A DNA stretch of 64,000 nt from Bacteroidota bacterium (GCA_016702705.1 JADJDM010000006.1:124001-188000), one strand, 5' to 3'; numbered from the stretch's first letter, positions 18,442-28,413 are shown. Notes: generated from the sequence alone by a model not told the origin. Program-made: numbers and translations.

Positions 18442-20460
18442 ATGATAAAACTGCACAAATACATAAAAAAGCCTTTCAGCATACTTATGTGCATTATCAT
18501 GCTATTTAGTTCTGTTTCTTTTGGTCCCAAAAAAAAATCGGGTGGAGTAAAAATTGTGGTTATTGATGCGGGACATGGAGGTAAAGATCCTGGTTGTAAT
18601 GGAGCGATTCATAATGAAAAAGAAGTAACATTAGCCATTGCATTAAAGCTAGGCAAATTGATAGAAGAAAACCTAAAAGATGTTAAGGTTATTTACACGC
18701 GTAAATCAGATGTATTTGTTGAATTAGAAGAGCGTGCACAAGTGGCTAATCGAAATAATGCGGATTTATTTATATCCATACATTGTAATGCTGCCGCAAA
18801 ATTTGTTACTTATAAAGACAAAAACGGAAAAACTCAATACAAAACGTGGAAAGACAAAAAAGGTAAAATTCATAAAAAAGAAGTTACTAATCCTGTTCCC
18901 TACGGTTCCGAAACCTATGTAATGGGTATAAAAAACGAAAAAGGAAAAATGGAAGTTGCAAAACGTGAAAATGCTTCCATGTTATTAGAAGAGAATTACG
19001 AAAAAACATATAACGGCTTCGACCCAAGTAGTGATGAAGCTTATATCATAATGAGTTTAACAACTAGTGCTTATGTTGAACAAAGTGCAAAGTTTGCATC
19101 ATTAATACAAAGTGAGTATAAAAACAAAGCGGGTAGAATTGATAAAGGAGTTCAACGACAAAGTATTTGGGTACTTTGGAGAACAGCCATGCCGAGCATT
19201 TTAACAGAGGTTGGTTTTTTAACTAATCCTATTGAAGAAAAATTTTTAGGTTCAGAAAAAGGTCAAACCTATATGGCCAGTGCCATTTTTAGAGCTTTAC
19301 GTAATTATAAAAACGATGTAGAAGGCAAAAATGAAAAGTATAATGATGATATTGAAAACCAAGAGGCTTTAGAAAATGAGAATCTCCTTTATCAAAAAGA
19401 ACATCCTGAAATAAAAGATGGTATTGAGACGGACATAAAGGATTCCGTTACCGAAAATCAAGAGCCTCCAGTTAAGATTGATGATAAAAAGGAAATAGAA
19501 AAATATAATGCGCTAATTAAACAAGCCGATGAAAAGTTGAAAGAGCGTAATTTAGAAGACTCAAAAAAACTATACACTCAAGCATTAGTTCTAAAAAAGG
19601 ATGATGCTTACTCTAAACAAAAATTAACTGAAATAACTAAGCTTGAAATTGAAATTAAAAAGGCAGAAGACGACAAATCAAAAGCTAACGAAGCGCAAAA
19701 CAAACAATACAGCGACCTAATTGCCAAAGCAGATAAGCTAACAGCAGATAAGAAGTGGGAAGATGCTAAAAAGAAATATCAAGAAGCTTTAATTGCAAAA
19801 CCTGGCGAAAAATATCCTAAACAAAAAATTAAAGAAATAGAAGAAAAACAAGCTGCATTGAGTGAAGCGCAAAATGACACAGCTAAAATTGACCCAAAAG
19901 ATTTAATTAATAATTATGCGGGGCAAAACAAAAAAGATACAACTAAAAAAGCACCATTAATAAAAGGCGGTATAGAATTTAAAGTGCAATTTACTTCATC
20001 CGATAAAGAAATTGAGGCAAGTTCAAACAAACTTAAAGGTTTAGAAAACGTTGGTTACTATAAAGCTGGCGCCGTTCTTAAATACACTGCAGGTATTTTC
20101 AAGAAGCCTGATGATGCGGTAAAATATCAAAAAAAAGTGCGCGAATTAGGTTATAAAGATGCCTTTGTTGTAGCTTTTAAAAATGGTGAACGCATTGATT
20201 ATAAAGAGGCTTTGAAACAAGGTAAAGTAGTTATTTTAGATATTAGATGTATGATTTTAGATTTGTTGGAATCCATATCTAGAATTCTGAAATCATACAT
20301 CTCAAATATCGACTTCTACTTCTTCACAAACTGTCTATCCGTTAATGCAATTAAGAAATTTTCTAAATCTTTCTTTTCAGTTTCGCTTAAGCCTAATGGT
20401 TTTGCTAATAAGGAATCTCTGTTTACGCTGTTAGCAACAAACTTATCAGGAGTATCATAA
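18442..20460 (+). CDS. N-acetylmuramoyl-L-alanine amidase (Amidase_3) with SPOR-like C-terminus
   Basis: An exported cell-wall amidase that cuts the bond between MurNAc and the stem peptide. Signal peptide residues 1-27; Amidase_3 domain about 36-300 with zinc ligands His45 (DAGHGG), Glu61 and His114 (SIHCNAA) and catalytic Glu256 (ILTEVGFL). A charged linker with TPR-like repeats (about 350-480) leads to a SPOR-like domain (EFKVQFTSSDKEI, YYKAGAVLKYTAGIF, RELGYKDAFVVAF). The natural end is probably near 20240; beyond VVILDI the frame runs through an inverted repeat and 145 bases into the convergent cytochrome gene, giving an unrelated tail of about 70 residues. The stop may have been lost by an indel. 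Confidence 0.85.
   Translation: MIKLHKYIKKPFSILMCIIMLFSSVSFGPKKKSGGVKIVVIDAGHGGKDPGCNGAIHNEKEVTLAIALKLGKLIEENLKDVKVIYTRKSDVFVELEERAQVANRNNADLFISIHCNAAAKFVTYKDKNGKTQYKTWKDKKGKIHKKEVTNPVPYGSETYVMGIKNEKGKMEVAKRENASMLLEENYEKTYNGFDPSSDEAYIIMSLTTSAYVEQSAKFASLIQSEYKNKAGRIDKGVQRQSIWVLWRTAMPSILTEVGFLTNPIEEKFLGSEKGQTYMASAIFRALRNYKNDVEGKNEKYNDDIENQEALENENLLYQKEHPEIKDGIETDIKDSVTENQEPPVKIDDKKEIEKYNALIKQADEKLKERNLEDSKKLYTQALVLKKDDAYSKQKLTEITKLEIEIKKAEDDKSKANEAQNKQYSDLIAKADKLTADKKWEDAKKKYQEALIAKPGEKYPKQKIKEIEEKQAALSEAQNDTAKIDPKDLINNYAGQNKKDTTKKAPLIKGGIEFKVQFTSSDKEIEASSNKLKGLENVGYYKAGAVLKYTAGIFKKPDDAVKYQKKVRELGYKDAFVVAFKNGERIDYKEALKQGKVVILDIRCMILDLLESISRILKSYISNIDFYFFTNCLSVNAIKKFSKSFFSVSLKPNGFANKESLFTLLATNLSGVS
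20245..20302. repeat. Inverted repeat between convergent amidase and peroxidase genes
   Basis: AGATGTATGATTT (20245-20257) and AAATCATACATCT (20290-20302) are perfect 13-base arms separated by 32 bases, in a TTAGAT-rich context. It may act as a two-way terminator or be an intergenic dispersed repeat. The amidase reading frame passes through it. Confidence 0.5.
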
Positions 20461-21281
20461 TAATCAATAACCTCACGCAGCGTTTTAAACATTCCGTTAT
20501 GCATGTATGGACCCGTAACTAACAAATTACGTAAACCGGGTGTTTTAAATTTACCAATGTCTTCAGGATTTTTAGTTACCCCGTAACGGCCAGAATCGTT
20601 TAAGTCTTTTCCATTAAACAAGCCAATGTTTCTAAACCTATCTGCTGTAAAATCTGGTCCAAAATGGCAATCAAAACACTTTGCTTTATCATTAAATATT
20701 ATCCTGCCCCGCTTTGCAGATGCTGTAAACGAAGCGGTATCAATATCTCCCATAAAATCATCAAATGGCGTATCTGCAGTTTCTAAAGTTGTTTCAAAAG
20801 CTGCGATGGCTGTTGTCATATCTTCAATAGTAGCTCTGCGTTTAAATAATTTCACAAAAAACGCATCGTATTGTTTGTGACGCTTTAACCTATCAATTGC
20901 CACGCTTAAAGGTAAATTCATTTCAACAGGATTTTCTATTGGACCTTTTGCTTGGTCTTCTAGCGACTCTGACCTTCCATCATGAAAAAAGAAAAATCGA
21001 TCGCCTAAATTCATTGCGCTTGGAGTATTTCTGTTGCCTTTTAATGAATCAACACCAAAACTAAATGGGACATTATCAGCAAAAGCATGCTCGGGTTTGT
21101 GGCAAGATGCGCAACTAATAGTAGAATCAGAAGATAAAATTGGGTCAAAAAAAAGCAATTCACCCAATTCTTCAATACTTGTAGGTTCTTTTAGCGTTAC
21201 AGCTTGCTTTTCAGGTTTATCCGAACAATTATACAAACAAACCAGCGAAACTAAAGCAACAATAAAAAAATACTTTTTCAT
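20316..21281 (-). CDS. Di-haem cytochrome c peroxidase (MauG/CcpA family)
   Basis: 321 residues with an export signal that probably ends in a lipoprotein Cys (VCLYNCSD). Two haem c sites are present: CASCH at 57-61 and CFDCH at 202-206. Family landmarks include LGELLFFDPILSSDSTISC, NRNTPSAMNLG, FFHDGRSESLEDQ and the GPYMHNGMFKTLREVIDYYD segment with the distal Met. It reduces hydrogen peroxide in the periplasm using electrons from small cytochromes; a MauG-like oxidase role cannot be excluded. It converges on the amidase gene. Frame intact. Confidence 0.9.
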   Translation of the reverse strand: MKKYFFIVALVSLVCLYNCSDKPEKQAVTLKEPTSIEELGELLFFDPILSSDSTISCASCHKPEHAFADNVPFSFGVDSLKGNRNTPSAMNLGDRFFFFHDGRSESLEDQAKGPIENPVEMNLPLSVAIDRLKRHKQYDAFFVKLFKRRATIEDMTTAIAAFETTLETADTPFDDFMGDIDTASFTASAKRGRIIFNDKAKCFDCHFGPDFTADRFRNIGLFNGKDLNDSGRYGVTKNPEDIGKFKTPGLRNLLVTGPYMHNGMFKTLREVIDYYDTPDKFVANSVNRDSLLAKPLGLSETEKKDLENFLIALTDRQFVKK

Positions 21282-21427
21282 ACCGCAAAGTTATTATGTT
21301 TTTGGAAAAAACTTAATTAAACTAACTATTTGAAGCATGATTAATCTCATTTAACCTCAAAAATCACCAATCATCTACCTTTAATGAAGGTAATACCAAA
21401 TAGGCTTTTTAATGTAAAAACTTATTA

Positions 21428-21435
21428 TATATTTG
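21428..21435 (+). promoter_or_regulatory. -7 box before the M61 peptidase gene
   Basis: TATATTTG fits the Bacteroidota TAnnTTTG box and lies 19 bases before the ATG at 21455. A TTTG -33 element is not obvious. Confidence 0.4.
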
Positions 21436-21454
21436 TATTACAATATTTTTATAT

Positions 21455-23313
21455 ATGCGCTTGCATCTTTTTCTCTTTTTGAGCATTGTTTTTACAGGGT
21501 TTATCAAATCTCAATCAGCTAACGAGTATTTTTATTCTCTTGATTTAACAAAAGTAAATGGAGATAAAATTGCCGTGAAATTAATTCCACCCGCAATAAA
21601 AGAAGAAAAAGCTGTTTTTATGTTCCCAGCAATCATACCTGGAACGTATGCAGTTTATAATTTTGGGAGATTTGTAAGCAATTTTACTGTTGCAGGAAAA
21701 GATGGTAAAGCAATGCCATTCACCAATGAAAACCCTGATACATATACAATAAATAACCCTCAAAATATTGATTTCATTACCTATTTAGTTGAAGATACTT
21801 GGGATACTCAAATTAAAAAAGATTTTGTTTTTGAACCAGGCGGAACTAATATTCAGGAAAATAAAAATTACGTCCTAAACAATCACGGTTTCTTCGGCTA
21901 TTTTAAAGATTATCTAAATCTAAATTTCAAATTAGAAATCACAAAACCAAAAGGATTTTACGCATCAACAGGTTTAACTAACCTGCAATCGGGCGATGAG
22001 AAAGATGTAATTAATGTTTTTGACTATCATGATTTAGTTGATTCGCCAATTATGTATTGTGTGCCAGATACAACCTTCATAAATGTTGGAGGCACTAAGG
22101 TTTTAGTTTCGGTTTATAGTCCAAATAAAAAGGTAAGTGCGAAGTATATTGCTGCAAATATCGATTCGGTTTTAAATGCACAAAAAGAATATTTAGGAGG
22201 AAACCTACCTGTAGAAAAGTATGCATTCTTAATTTATTTAACCGATTCAATTACAGGCTCAGGAGCTACCGGAGCATTGGAACATTCTTATTCTTCACTT
22301 TATGTATTAATGGAATCTGAGCCTCAGCAATTAGCCCAAACAATGAAAGATGTTGCAGCTCATGAGTTTTTTCATATTGTAACACCACTCAATATTCACT
22401 CTGAAGAAATTGGTTTATTCGATTTTAACGATCCAAAAATGAGTGAACATCTTTGGTTGTATGAAGGTTTAACGGAATACGCTGCACATCATGTGCAAGT
22501 AAAATATGGCTTAATCGACATTGATAATTTCTTTAATGTTATGCAAAATAAAATGGAAGAATCGCAAAAGTATTTTAATGATACTTTACCTTTCACATTT
22601 ATGAGTAAAAATGTTTTAGATTCAGCATACCACGAACAATACCAAAACGTTTATGCAAAAGGGGCTCTCATTGGCTTGTGTTTAGATATTATGTTACGTT
22701 ATAACAGTAGCGGCAAATATGGCACACAAGAACTGATGCTTGACTTAGCAAAACGATACGGAAAAGATAAATCGTTTAAAGATTCAGAATTATTTTCTGA
22801 TATTGAAAAGTTAACTAGTAAAGAAGTTAGGACATTTTTAGACACCTATGTAGCAGGTAGTAAAACCTTGCCTTTTGAGGAAATATTTGATAAAGTTGGG
22901 TTAAAATACACAAAGAAAATTCAAAAGAAAATGCTTTCAATTGGTGGAATTGGACTTGGCGTAAATCCAGAGAATGAACGCATCATTATTTTTGATATCT
23001 CGGAAATGAACGATTTTGGAAAAGCATTAAAGTATAAAGAAGGTGATGAAATACTTGAGTTTAATAATACTAAACTTACATTAGAAAATGTTCAAGATGT
23101 TTTAGCTAATTATATCTCAACTACTAAAGAAGGTGATAAACTAAATGTGGTTGTTGCCCGCAAAAACAAAAAGGAAAAGAAAAGCGTGTAAAGCTGAAAG
23201 CAAAACAACGTATGGTTTCTGTAGATATTTATAATAATATTGAAGTAAATAAAAACGCCAATACCAAACAAATTATAGCTCGTAATGCTTGGTTAGGATT
23301 AACCGGGAATTAA
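21455..23313 (+). CDS. M61-family metallopeptidase with PDZ domain, frameshift near the end
   Basis: An exported peptidase (signal peptide about 1-20). The catalytic zinc motif HEFFH is at 303-307 with the third ligand Glu337 in LWLYEGLTEY, diagnostic of the M61 (glycyl aminopeptidase) family. A PDZ-like domain follows (GGIGLGVNPENERIIIFDIS, KYKEGDEILEFNNTKL). The frame stops early at 23191, but adding one A in the AAAAG runs near 23172-23180 restores a 40-residue tail ending in ARNAWLGLTGN at 23313. That end is one base before the LytS-type kinase gene, so the peptidase and the two-component pair form an operon. Confidence 0.85.
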
Positions 23314-23314
23314 G

Positions 23315-24352
23315 ATGTCGAAACAAAAACTGTATTGGATTTGCCAAGTTTCGGGCTGGTTTGTTTATGTATTTTTAAACTTACTTTTCTTTGTATTACA
23401 AACTCCACTTTCGTTTCCCGACTTTTTAATTTATCTTTCTTGGATTCCTTCAGGAATATTAATTACACACTTATTTAGAACTATTGTTATTAAAGTAAAG
23501 TTAATGCAAGTAAAATTGTATTTACAAATTCCAATTGTAATTATTGGTTCCTTTATTAATGCTGGTTTATTTTATTTTGGCCAGTACTTTTTAGAAAAAG
23601 TAGTTCACGATAGTTCAACTGAACTAGTATTTATTGAGGTAATTGCAAATATCATCAATTATGCCTTTGTGTTTTTCTTTTGGAGTTTATCATACTTCTC
23701 GTACCACTTCTTATTAAACTTTACTCAAGCCGAAATGAATAGTTTGAGAATGCAGGCAACAATGAAAGAAACTGAGTTAAACAAAATTAAATCTCAATTA
23801 AATCCGCACTTCATGTTTAACTCTATGAATAGCATACGCGCATTAATAGGTGAAGACCCGAACAAAGCAAAAGAAGCTGTAACCCAATTATCAAACATTT
23901 TAAGGAATACCTTGATGATGGAAAAAAATAAATTAATTCCGTTTGATGACGAAATGAAAATTGTTGAAGACTATTTAAATTTAGAAAAAATTAGATTCGA
24001 AGAACGCCTAACTTATAGTATTGAGTCTGCACCCGAAACCTCTTCATTTGTTGTTCCTCCATTATTATTACAAACATTGGTTGAAAATGGGATTAAACAT
24101 GGTATTTCAAAACTAACTAAAGGCGGAGAAATAATTATTCGCTCAACAGTTTTAAATGATATTTTAACCATTCAAATAAAAAACTCAGGCATTTATAATA
24201 AAAACAAAACTTCTGACTCAGGATTCGGTTTAAAGAATTCAGTAGAACGTTTAAATTATTTGTTTGGAGAAAAAGCAACAGTAATAATAGATAATGAAGA
24301 CGGAATGGTTTTAACAAAGATTAATATCCCTCGTTCAAAAGAAATTAGGTAA
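23315..24352 (+). CDS. LytS/YehU-type sensor histidine kinase
   Basis: 345 residues. Four membrane spans occupy residues about 12-135, followed by a cytoplasmic His_kinase domain with phosphoacceptor His165 in SQLNPHFMFNSMNSI and an ATPase domain with LVENGIKHGI (N box) and SGFGLKNSVERL (G box). This class signals to LytTR-type regulators, and one is encoded 26 bases downstream. There is no separate sensor domain, so the membrane part is the likely input. The start ATG is one base after the peptidase stop, suggesting translational coupling. Confidence 0.92.
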   Translation: MSKQKLYWICQVSGWFVYVFLNLLFFVLQTPLSFPDFLIYLSWIPSGILITHLFRTIVIKVKLMQVKLYLQIPIVIIGSFINAGLFYFGQYFLEKVVHDSSTELVFIEVIANIINYAFVFFFWSLSYFSYHFLLNFTQAEMNSLRMQATMKETELNKIKSQLNPHFMFNSMNSIRALIGEDPNKAKEAVTQLSNILRNTLMMEKNKLIPFDDEMKIVEDYLNLEKIRFEERLTYSIESAPETSSFVVPPLLLQTLVENGIKHGISKLTKGGEIIIRSTVLNDILTIQIKNSGIYNKNKTSDSGFGLKNSVERLNYLFGEKATVIIDNEDGMVLTKINIPRSKEIR

Positions 24353-24378
24353 TTTGTAACATACATAAAACGTATACC

Positions 24379-25095
24379 ATGAAGGCATTAATAATTGATG
24401 ATGAAAGATTAGCAAGACAAGAATTGAAAAGTTTACTTGCTGAACATAAGGAAATAGAAATTATTGGAGAATGTGCCAATGCAGAAGAGGCAAAGGAAAA
24501 AATCAATTTACTTAAACCTGATGTGTTATTCTTAGACATTCAAATGCCTGGTAAAACTGGTTTGGAATTAATTGAAGAGATTTCAGGATTACCTGAAGTT
24601 GTTTTTGTTACTGCTTACGATGAATTTGCCTTAAGAGCATTTGAAGTAAATGCTTTAGATTACCTTTTAAAACCAGTTTCAAAGGAACGTTTAAATGAAA
24701 CAATAAAAAAACTCCTTTCCAAAGAAGAAAAAGACATTAAAAAGGAAAATACTACTCCTTTTCATGATGATGACCAAGTATTTGTAAAAGATGGTGAGAA
24801 ATGTTGGTTTGTGAAACTATCTAACATACGCCTTTTTGAAAGTGAAGGGAATTACGTACGCGTTTATTTTGATGGAAATAGACCATTAATATTAAGAAGT
24901 TTAAACAATCTTGATTTACGTTTAAATCCTAAAACATTTTTTAGAGCAAGTCGTAAACACATCATTAACCTTAAATGGGTTGAAACCATTGAAACTTGGT
25001 TTAACGGCGGATTAATGGTAAAACTAAAAGGTGGCGAGCAAATTGAAATAAGCCGAAGGCAAGCAGTGAAGTTGAAAGACATGATGAGCCTGTAA
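24379..25095 (+). CDS. LytTR-family response regulator
   Basis: 238 residues. The receiver domain (1-120) has acidic IIDDE, phosphoacceptor Asp53 in LFLDIQMPG, Thr in FVTAYDE and Lys in DYLLKPVS. The LytTR DNA-binding domain (about 140-238) shows IRLFESEGNYVRVYFDG, FFRASRKHIINL and ISRRQAVKLKDMM. It is the cognate partner of the adjacent kinase and would regulate transcription by binding paired LytTR repeats. A G/A-rich heptamer array lies just after its stop. Confidence 0.93.
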   Translation: MKALIIDDERLARQELKSLLAEHKEIEIIGECANAEEAKEKINLLKPDVLFLDIQMPGKTGLELIEEISGLPEVVFVTAYDEFALRAFEVNALDYLLKPVSKERLNETIKKLLSKEEKDIKKENTTPFHDDDQVFVKDGEKCWFVKLSNIRLFESEGNYVRVYFDGNRPLILRSLNNLDLRLNPKTFFRASRKHIINLKWVETIETWFNGGLMVKLKGGEQIEISRRQAVKLKDMMSL

Positions 25096-25103
25096 TTATT
25101 GAA

Positions 25104-25138
25104 GAAGGAAGAAGGAAGAAGGAAGAAGGAAGAAGGAA
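25104..25138. repeat. Tandem heptamer array, five copies of GAAGGAA
   Basis: Five perfect direct copies of a 7-base unit, preceded by a partial GAA, nine bases after the LytTR stop and 35 bases before the TTG start of the outer-membrane protein gene. A copy-number change would alter spacing in this upstream region. Confidence 0.85.
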
Positions 25139-25172
25139 AAACTAGTCCACATTTTTTACGTACATTTTTTAA

Positions 25173-26459
25173 TTGAAATTATTAAAACATATTGTTTTAT
25201 TTATTCTGCTATTTGCAGGAGAACTTGCAATTGCACAGAATACTGAATTACCCGAAGACACTACAATACTTCGAAAAGATGCACCTATACTATTTTTCGA
25301 TTGTTCGTTTTGCGACCAGCAATTTTATAGACAAAACATTAAGTATGTAAATTTTGTTCGTGATAGAAGATTGGCAGATGTTTATATTTTACTTACTCAA
25401 AACTATTGTGGAAACGGTGGGTGTAATTACAGTTTGTTTTTTCAAGGCTCTGGAAGATTTGCAGGCATGAGTGACACACTTAAATTTGATGCAATTGCCA
25501 ATGCACCAAGTTTAGATGTAAAGCAAGGAATACTAGATGCAATGAAAAAAGGACTTCTACCCTACTTGCTTAAAACACCTATCGCAAACAATATTACTTA
25601 CGAAGTGAAAACTACAGAAGAAAACACCAACGCAGAAAAAATAAAAGACAAATGGAATTTTTGGACCTTTAATATTAATGGAAACGGATTCGGTAACGGA
25701 AATTCATACTCATCTAATTTTGGTTTTAATGGTAATTTAAATGCAAACCGAACTACCGAAAAATTTAAAACCGAAACTGGTGGCTGGTATTTTATGAATA
25801 AACAAAAATTCCAAGTGGATGATACAACAACCATTACCGGAATTCAAAGTAACGCTGGAGGCTATCATTTAATTGCATTTTCAATTGGTAAACATTGGGC
25901 AGCGGGGCATTTTGCAACTTATTTTACTTCCTTACAATCTAACTTAAAAAACAGCACAAGTTATTTTCCAGGTATCGAATACAACGTTTTTCCATACGAC
26001 CAAGCTTCGCGCAGGCAATTACGTTTTATTTATAGAGGTGGAATAAGATACCAAGATTATTTCGAACGAACCATTTATGACCAAACATATAGTTGGTATT
26101 TCTTACATTCATTTGTAGTACAATACTCACAAATAGAAAAATGGGGAAGTGTTGATATATCAGCGGGCGGATTTCATTACTTTAATTATCCAAGTAATTA
26201 CAATGCTTCCATTTTTCCATCTATAAACTTCAATCCAGCTAAAGGATTGCAAGTTGGAATTTTCGCAGGATTAACCTTGGTTAACGACCAATTCTTTATA
26301 AGCGCTCAAGGTGCAACAGCCGATGAGATTTTACTAAATCAAAAACAATTACAAACTGATTATAATTATAATTTTGGCTTTAATGTAAATTACACATTTG
26401 GTTCGATGTACAACAACATCATTAATGTGAGGTTTAATTTAAGTGATAGTTATTGGTAG
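25173..26459 (+). CDS. Predicted outer-membrane beta-barrel protein
   Basis: 428 residues with a signal peptide (HIVLFILLFAGELAIAQ) and TTG as the apparent start; no upstream in-frame ATG gives a signal peptide. The N-terminal 150 residues form a periplasmic domain with a C-x2-C (FDCSFCDQ) and a CGNGGC motif. From about residue 165 the pattern is that of amphipathic beta strands with many aromatic residues, ending in VRFNLSDSYW with a terminal aromatic, typical of barrels. No named family recognised. It follows the LytTR regulator after the heptamer array and may be its target. Confidence 0.7.
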   Translation: MKLLKHIVLFILLFAGELAIAQNTELPEDTTILRKDAPILFFDCSFCDQQFYRQNIKYVNFVRDRRLADVYILLTQNYCGNGGCNYSLFFQGSGRFAGMSDTLKFDAIANAPSLDVKQGILDAMKKGLLPYLLKTPIANNITYEVKTTEENTNAEKIKDKWNFWTFNINGNGFGNGNSYSSNFGFNGNLNANRTTEKFKTETGGWYFMNKQKFQVDDTTTITGIQSNAGGYHLIAFSIGKHWAAGHFATYFTSLQSNLKNSTSYFPGIEYNVFPYDQASRRQLRFIYRGGIRYQDYFERTIYDQTYSWYFLHSFVVQYSQIEKWGSVDISAGGFHYFNYPSNYNASIFPSINFNPAKGLQVGIFAGLTLVNDQFFISAQGATADEILLNQKQLQTDYNYNFGFNVNYTFGSMYNNIINVRFNLSDSYW

Positions 26460-26505
26460 TATTTTGATTCAGGATTGTTTGAATCAAGAGGCAAGACGCA
26501 TTTCG

Positions 26506-26721
26506 TTATACATTGGAAACAAACTCAAACCTTTTCACCATCTTCCCTCCTACCTCAACATCTTCTAAAAACATTGCTTTAGGTCGTACCCATAAATTTT
26601 CACCTTCTGCTTGGTATAAAGCTTTGTAAACAACCATTTTCTCTAATGTTTCAGAGTGTTTGGCAACACCAATTACTTCGTAAAGATTTCCTTTGTAATG
26701 TTTATACTTTCCTTTTTGCAT
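26506..26721 (-). CDS. DUF1653 family protein
   Basis: A 71-residue single-domain protein matching DUF1653 throughout: GKYKHYKGNLYEVIGVAKHS, MVVYKALYQAEGENLWVRP and the ending KRFEFV. The family is small, cytoplasmic and of unknown function; its SH3-like strand pattern is visible. It is last in a reverse-strand run with the RsmI-like methyltransferase 75 bases upstream. Confidence 0.88.
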   Translation of the reverse strand: MQKGKYKHYKGNLYEVIGVAKHSETLEKMVVYKALYQAEGENLWVRPKAMFLEDVEVGGKMVKRFEFVSNV

Positions 26722-26796
26722 TGTTTTTTAGATTTAGAGTTAACATTTATTAAAAGACAAATACTAGAATTTAAAAAACTATTTGAGTTCTCAAAC

Positions 26797-27507
26797 CTAA
26801 GCTCCAATTCCGAACATACAAGGTCGTTTAGAAAAACTGGGCAAGGCATTCTTTTTCCACTCTGCAACAGGTTTCATTTTAATATACTCTGTATCACAAG
26901 TAATATCACAAGCAATTAATAAATTAGTTACAGGCGATAAGGTTGCAAGTAACTCAGCTACCATTTGGTCGTTACGATAAGGTGTTTCTATAAAAAATTG
27001 CGATTGCGCTCTGGTGGTTGCTATTTTTTCGAACTCTTTTATTCTACGAGTACGGTCTTGTTTTTCTTTTGGTAAATAACCATTAAATGCAAAATTCTGT
27101 CCACTTAAACCACTAGCCATTATCGACATTAAGATTGCTGATGGTCCAACCAATGGGACAACCTTAATTGCATGTCGGTGTGCTAACCTAACAACCTCAG
27201 CACCAGGGTCGGCAACAGCGGGGCAACCTGCCTCACTCATTAAACCAATGTTTTCGCCTTTTAATAATGGATTAATTAATGAATGTACATCCATTTCCTT
27301 TGTGTGCTGATTTAACTCATAATAATTAAGTTCTTGCAACACAACACCAGGAATAACATCTTTAATAAATGCTCGTGCAGTTTTTCCGTTCTCAACAATA
27401 AAATGTTTTAGGCTAGAGATTATTTCTAAATTATACGTAGGTACAATTTTAGCGGCATTATTATTTCCCATGCCTACAGGTATCAAATACAAAATTCCTT
27501 TCGACAT
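26797..27507 (-). CDS. RsmI-like SAM-dependent methyltransferase (tetrapyrrole methylase fold)
   Basis: 236 residues with the tetrapyrrole-methylase fold used by RsmI: start GILYLIPVGMGNNN, GENIGLMSEAGCPAVADPGA, VVPLVGPSAILMSIMASG, FAFNGYLPKEK and FIETPYRND. RsmI 2'-O-methylates C1402 of 16S rRNA. This Bacteroidota form is shorter than E. coli RsmI (about 286) and its N-terminal glycine motif differs, so it may be a paralogue with another substrate. It begins nine bases after the SirB1-type gene, in one operon. Confidence 0.82.
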   Translation of the reverse strand: MSKGILYLIPVGMGNNNAAKIVPTYNLEIISSLKHFIVENGKTARAFIKDVIPGVVLQELNYYELNQHTKEMDVHSLINPLLKGENIGLMSEAGCPAVADPGAEVVRLAHRHAIKVVPLVGPSAILMSIMASGLSGQNFAFNGYLPKEKQDRTRRIKEFEKIATTRAQSQFFIETPYRNDQMVAELLATLSPVTNLLIACDITCDTEYIKMKPVAEWKKNALPSFSKRPCMFGIGA

Positions 27508-27516
27508 GAAATATAT

Positions 27517-28413
27517 TTATTTAGTTAAATCAAGAGAAGTAAGTATAGCTTTTAATTCATCTATTTTTTCAAGATGTCCTAATTTTTCGAAGCTATAAAT
27601 AAGATTGCGTATTACACGTTTAATAATATCAACATTACTACAAGGCTTGTAATACGAAGGTTTTGGGTCTAATTTTAATTGAGATAAAAATTGGTCAATA
27701 TCCTTACTATTAAAAATTATTCCTTTGCTAAATGGGTTGATGTAAAACAATACATTATCTGCTCCCATGTTATTATCGCTACCTGCAAAAAGTTTTGCGT
27801 ACTCATCTACATAAGCAACAATAAAATGCTCGGGAAGATTAACACCATAAATTGGTATTTGTAATTCCTGTGCAATTATCATGTAAAGTATTCCTAATGA
27901 AACAGGATTTCCTTTTTTAGTTTCTAGTACAGAGTTAATAAAAGAGTTTTGTGGAGCGTGGTAATTGGCAATGTTTCCGCTAAACTGATGCACATCAAAC
28001 AAAATGTGATTAATGATTTTAACTTTTTCTAAAGCAGTTAACTCATCATTAATTTCTAACCACACATCATGTTTAATTTGCTGAACTTGTTTGCGTAACT
28101 TTTCTTCATCCAAATCAGGATATTGAAAACGTGCAACTAACAAAATTCCAGTTAACAAATCATCTTCTTCACTTTTCGCCCATTTGATAAGTTCCTTAGA
28201 AACTGTTTCGAATTGAATTAAATGAATAATCTCTTCGATTCGTTTTTGTATGATCATATCAAATGAATCTTCCCAAGCCAATTCCAAATGAGGAATAATC
28301 TTGGTTCCAAAAGAAACGAACTTGTCCTTTACGTGGACATAAATTTCTTCATCAGGGTCATCAAGTAAATTAATGAGTGCCGAAATTTCCTTTTTAGATA
28401 GTTTAGCTGCCAT
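27517..28413 (-). CDS. SirB1/transglutaminase-like family protein
   Basis: 298 residues. The N-terminal third is a helical repeat (ISALINLLDDPDEEIYVHVK) and residues about 150-240 form the transglutaminase-like core (FINSVLETKKGNPVSLGILY, IPIYGVNLPEHFIVAY), as in SirB1 and YchA. The core lacks a clear catalytic Cys in the usual position and has Ser/Asn around it, so enzymatic activity is uncertain. It is followed after nine bases by the RsmI-like gene. Cytoplasmic; function unknown. Confidence 0.82.
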   Translation of the reverse strand: MAAKLSKKEISALINLLDDPDEEIYVHVKDKFVSFGTKIIPHLELAWEDSFDMIIQKRIEEIIHLIQFETVSKELIKWAKSEEDDLLTGILLVARFQYPDLDEEKLRKQVQQIKHDVWLEINDELTALEKVKIINHILFDVHQFSGNIANYHAPQNSFINSVLETKKGNPVSLGILYMIIAQELQIPIYGVNLPEHFIVAYVDEYAKLFAGSDNNMGADNVLFYINPFSKGIIFNSKDIDQFLSQLKLDPKPSYYKPCSNVDIIKRVIRNLIYSFEKLGHLEKIDELKAILTSLDLTK

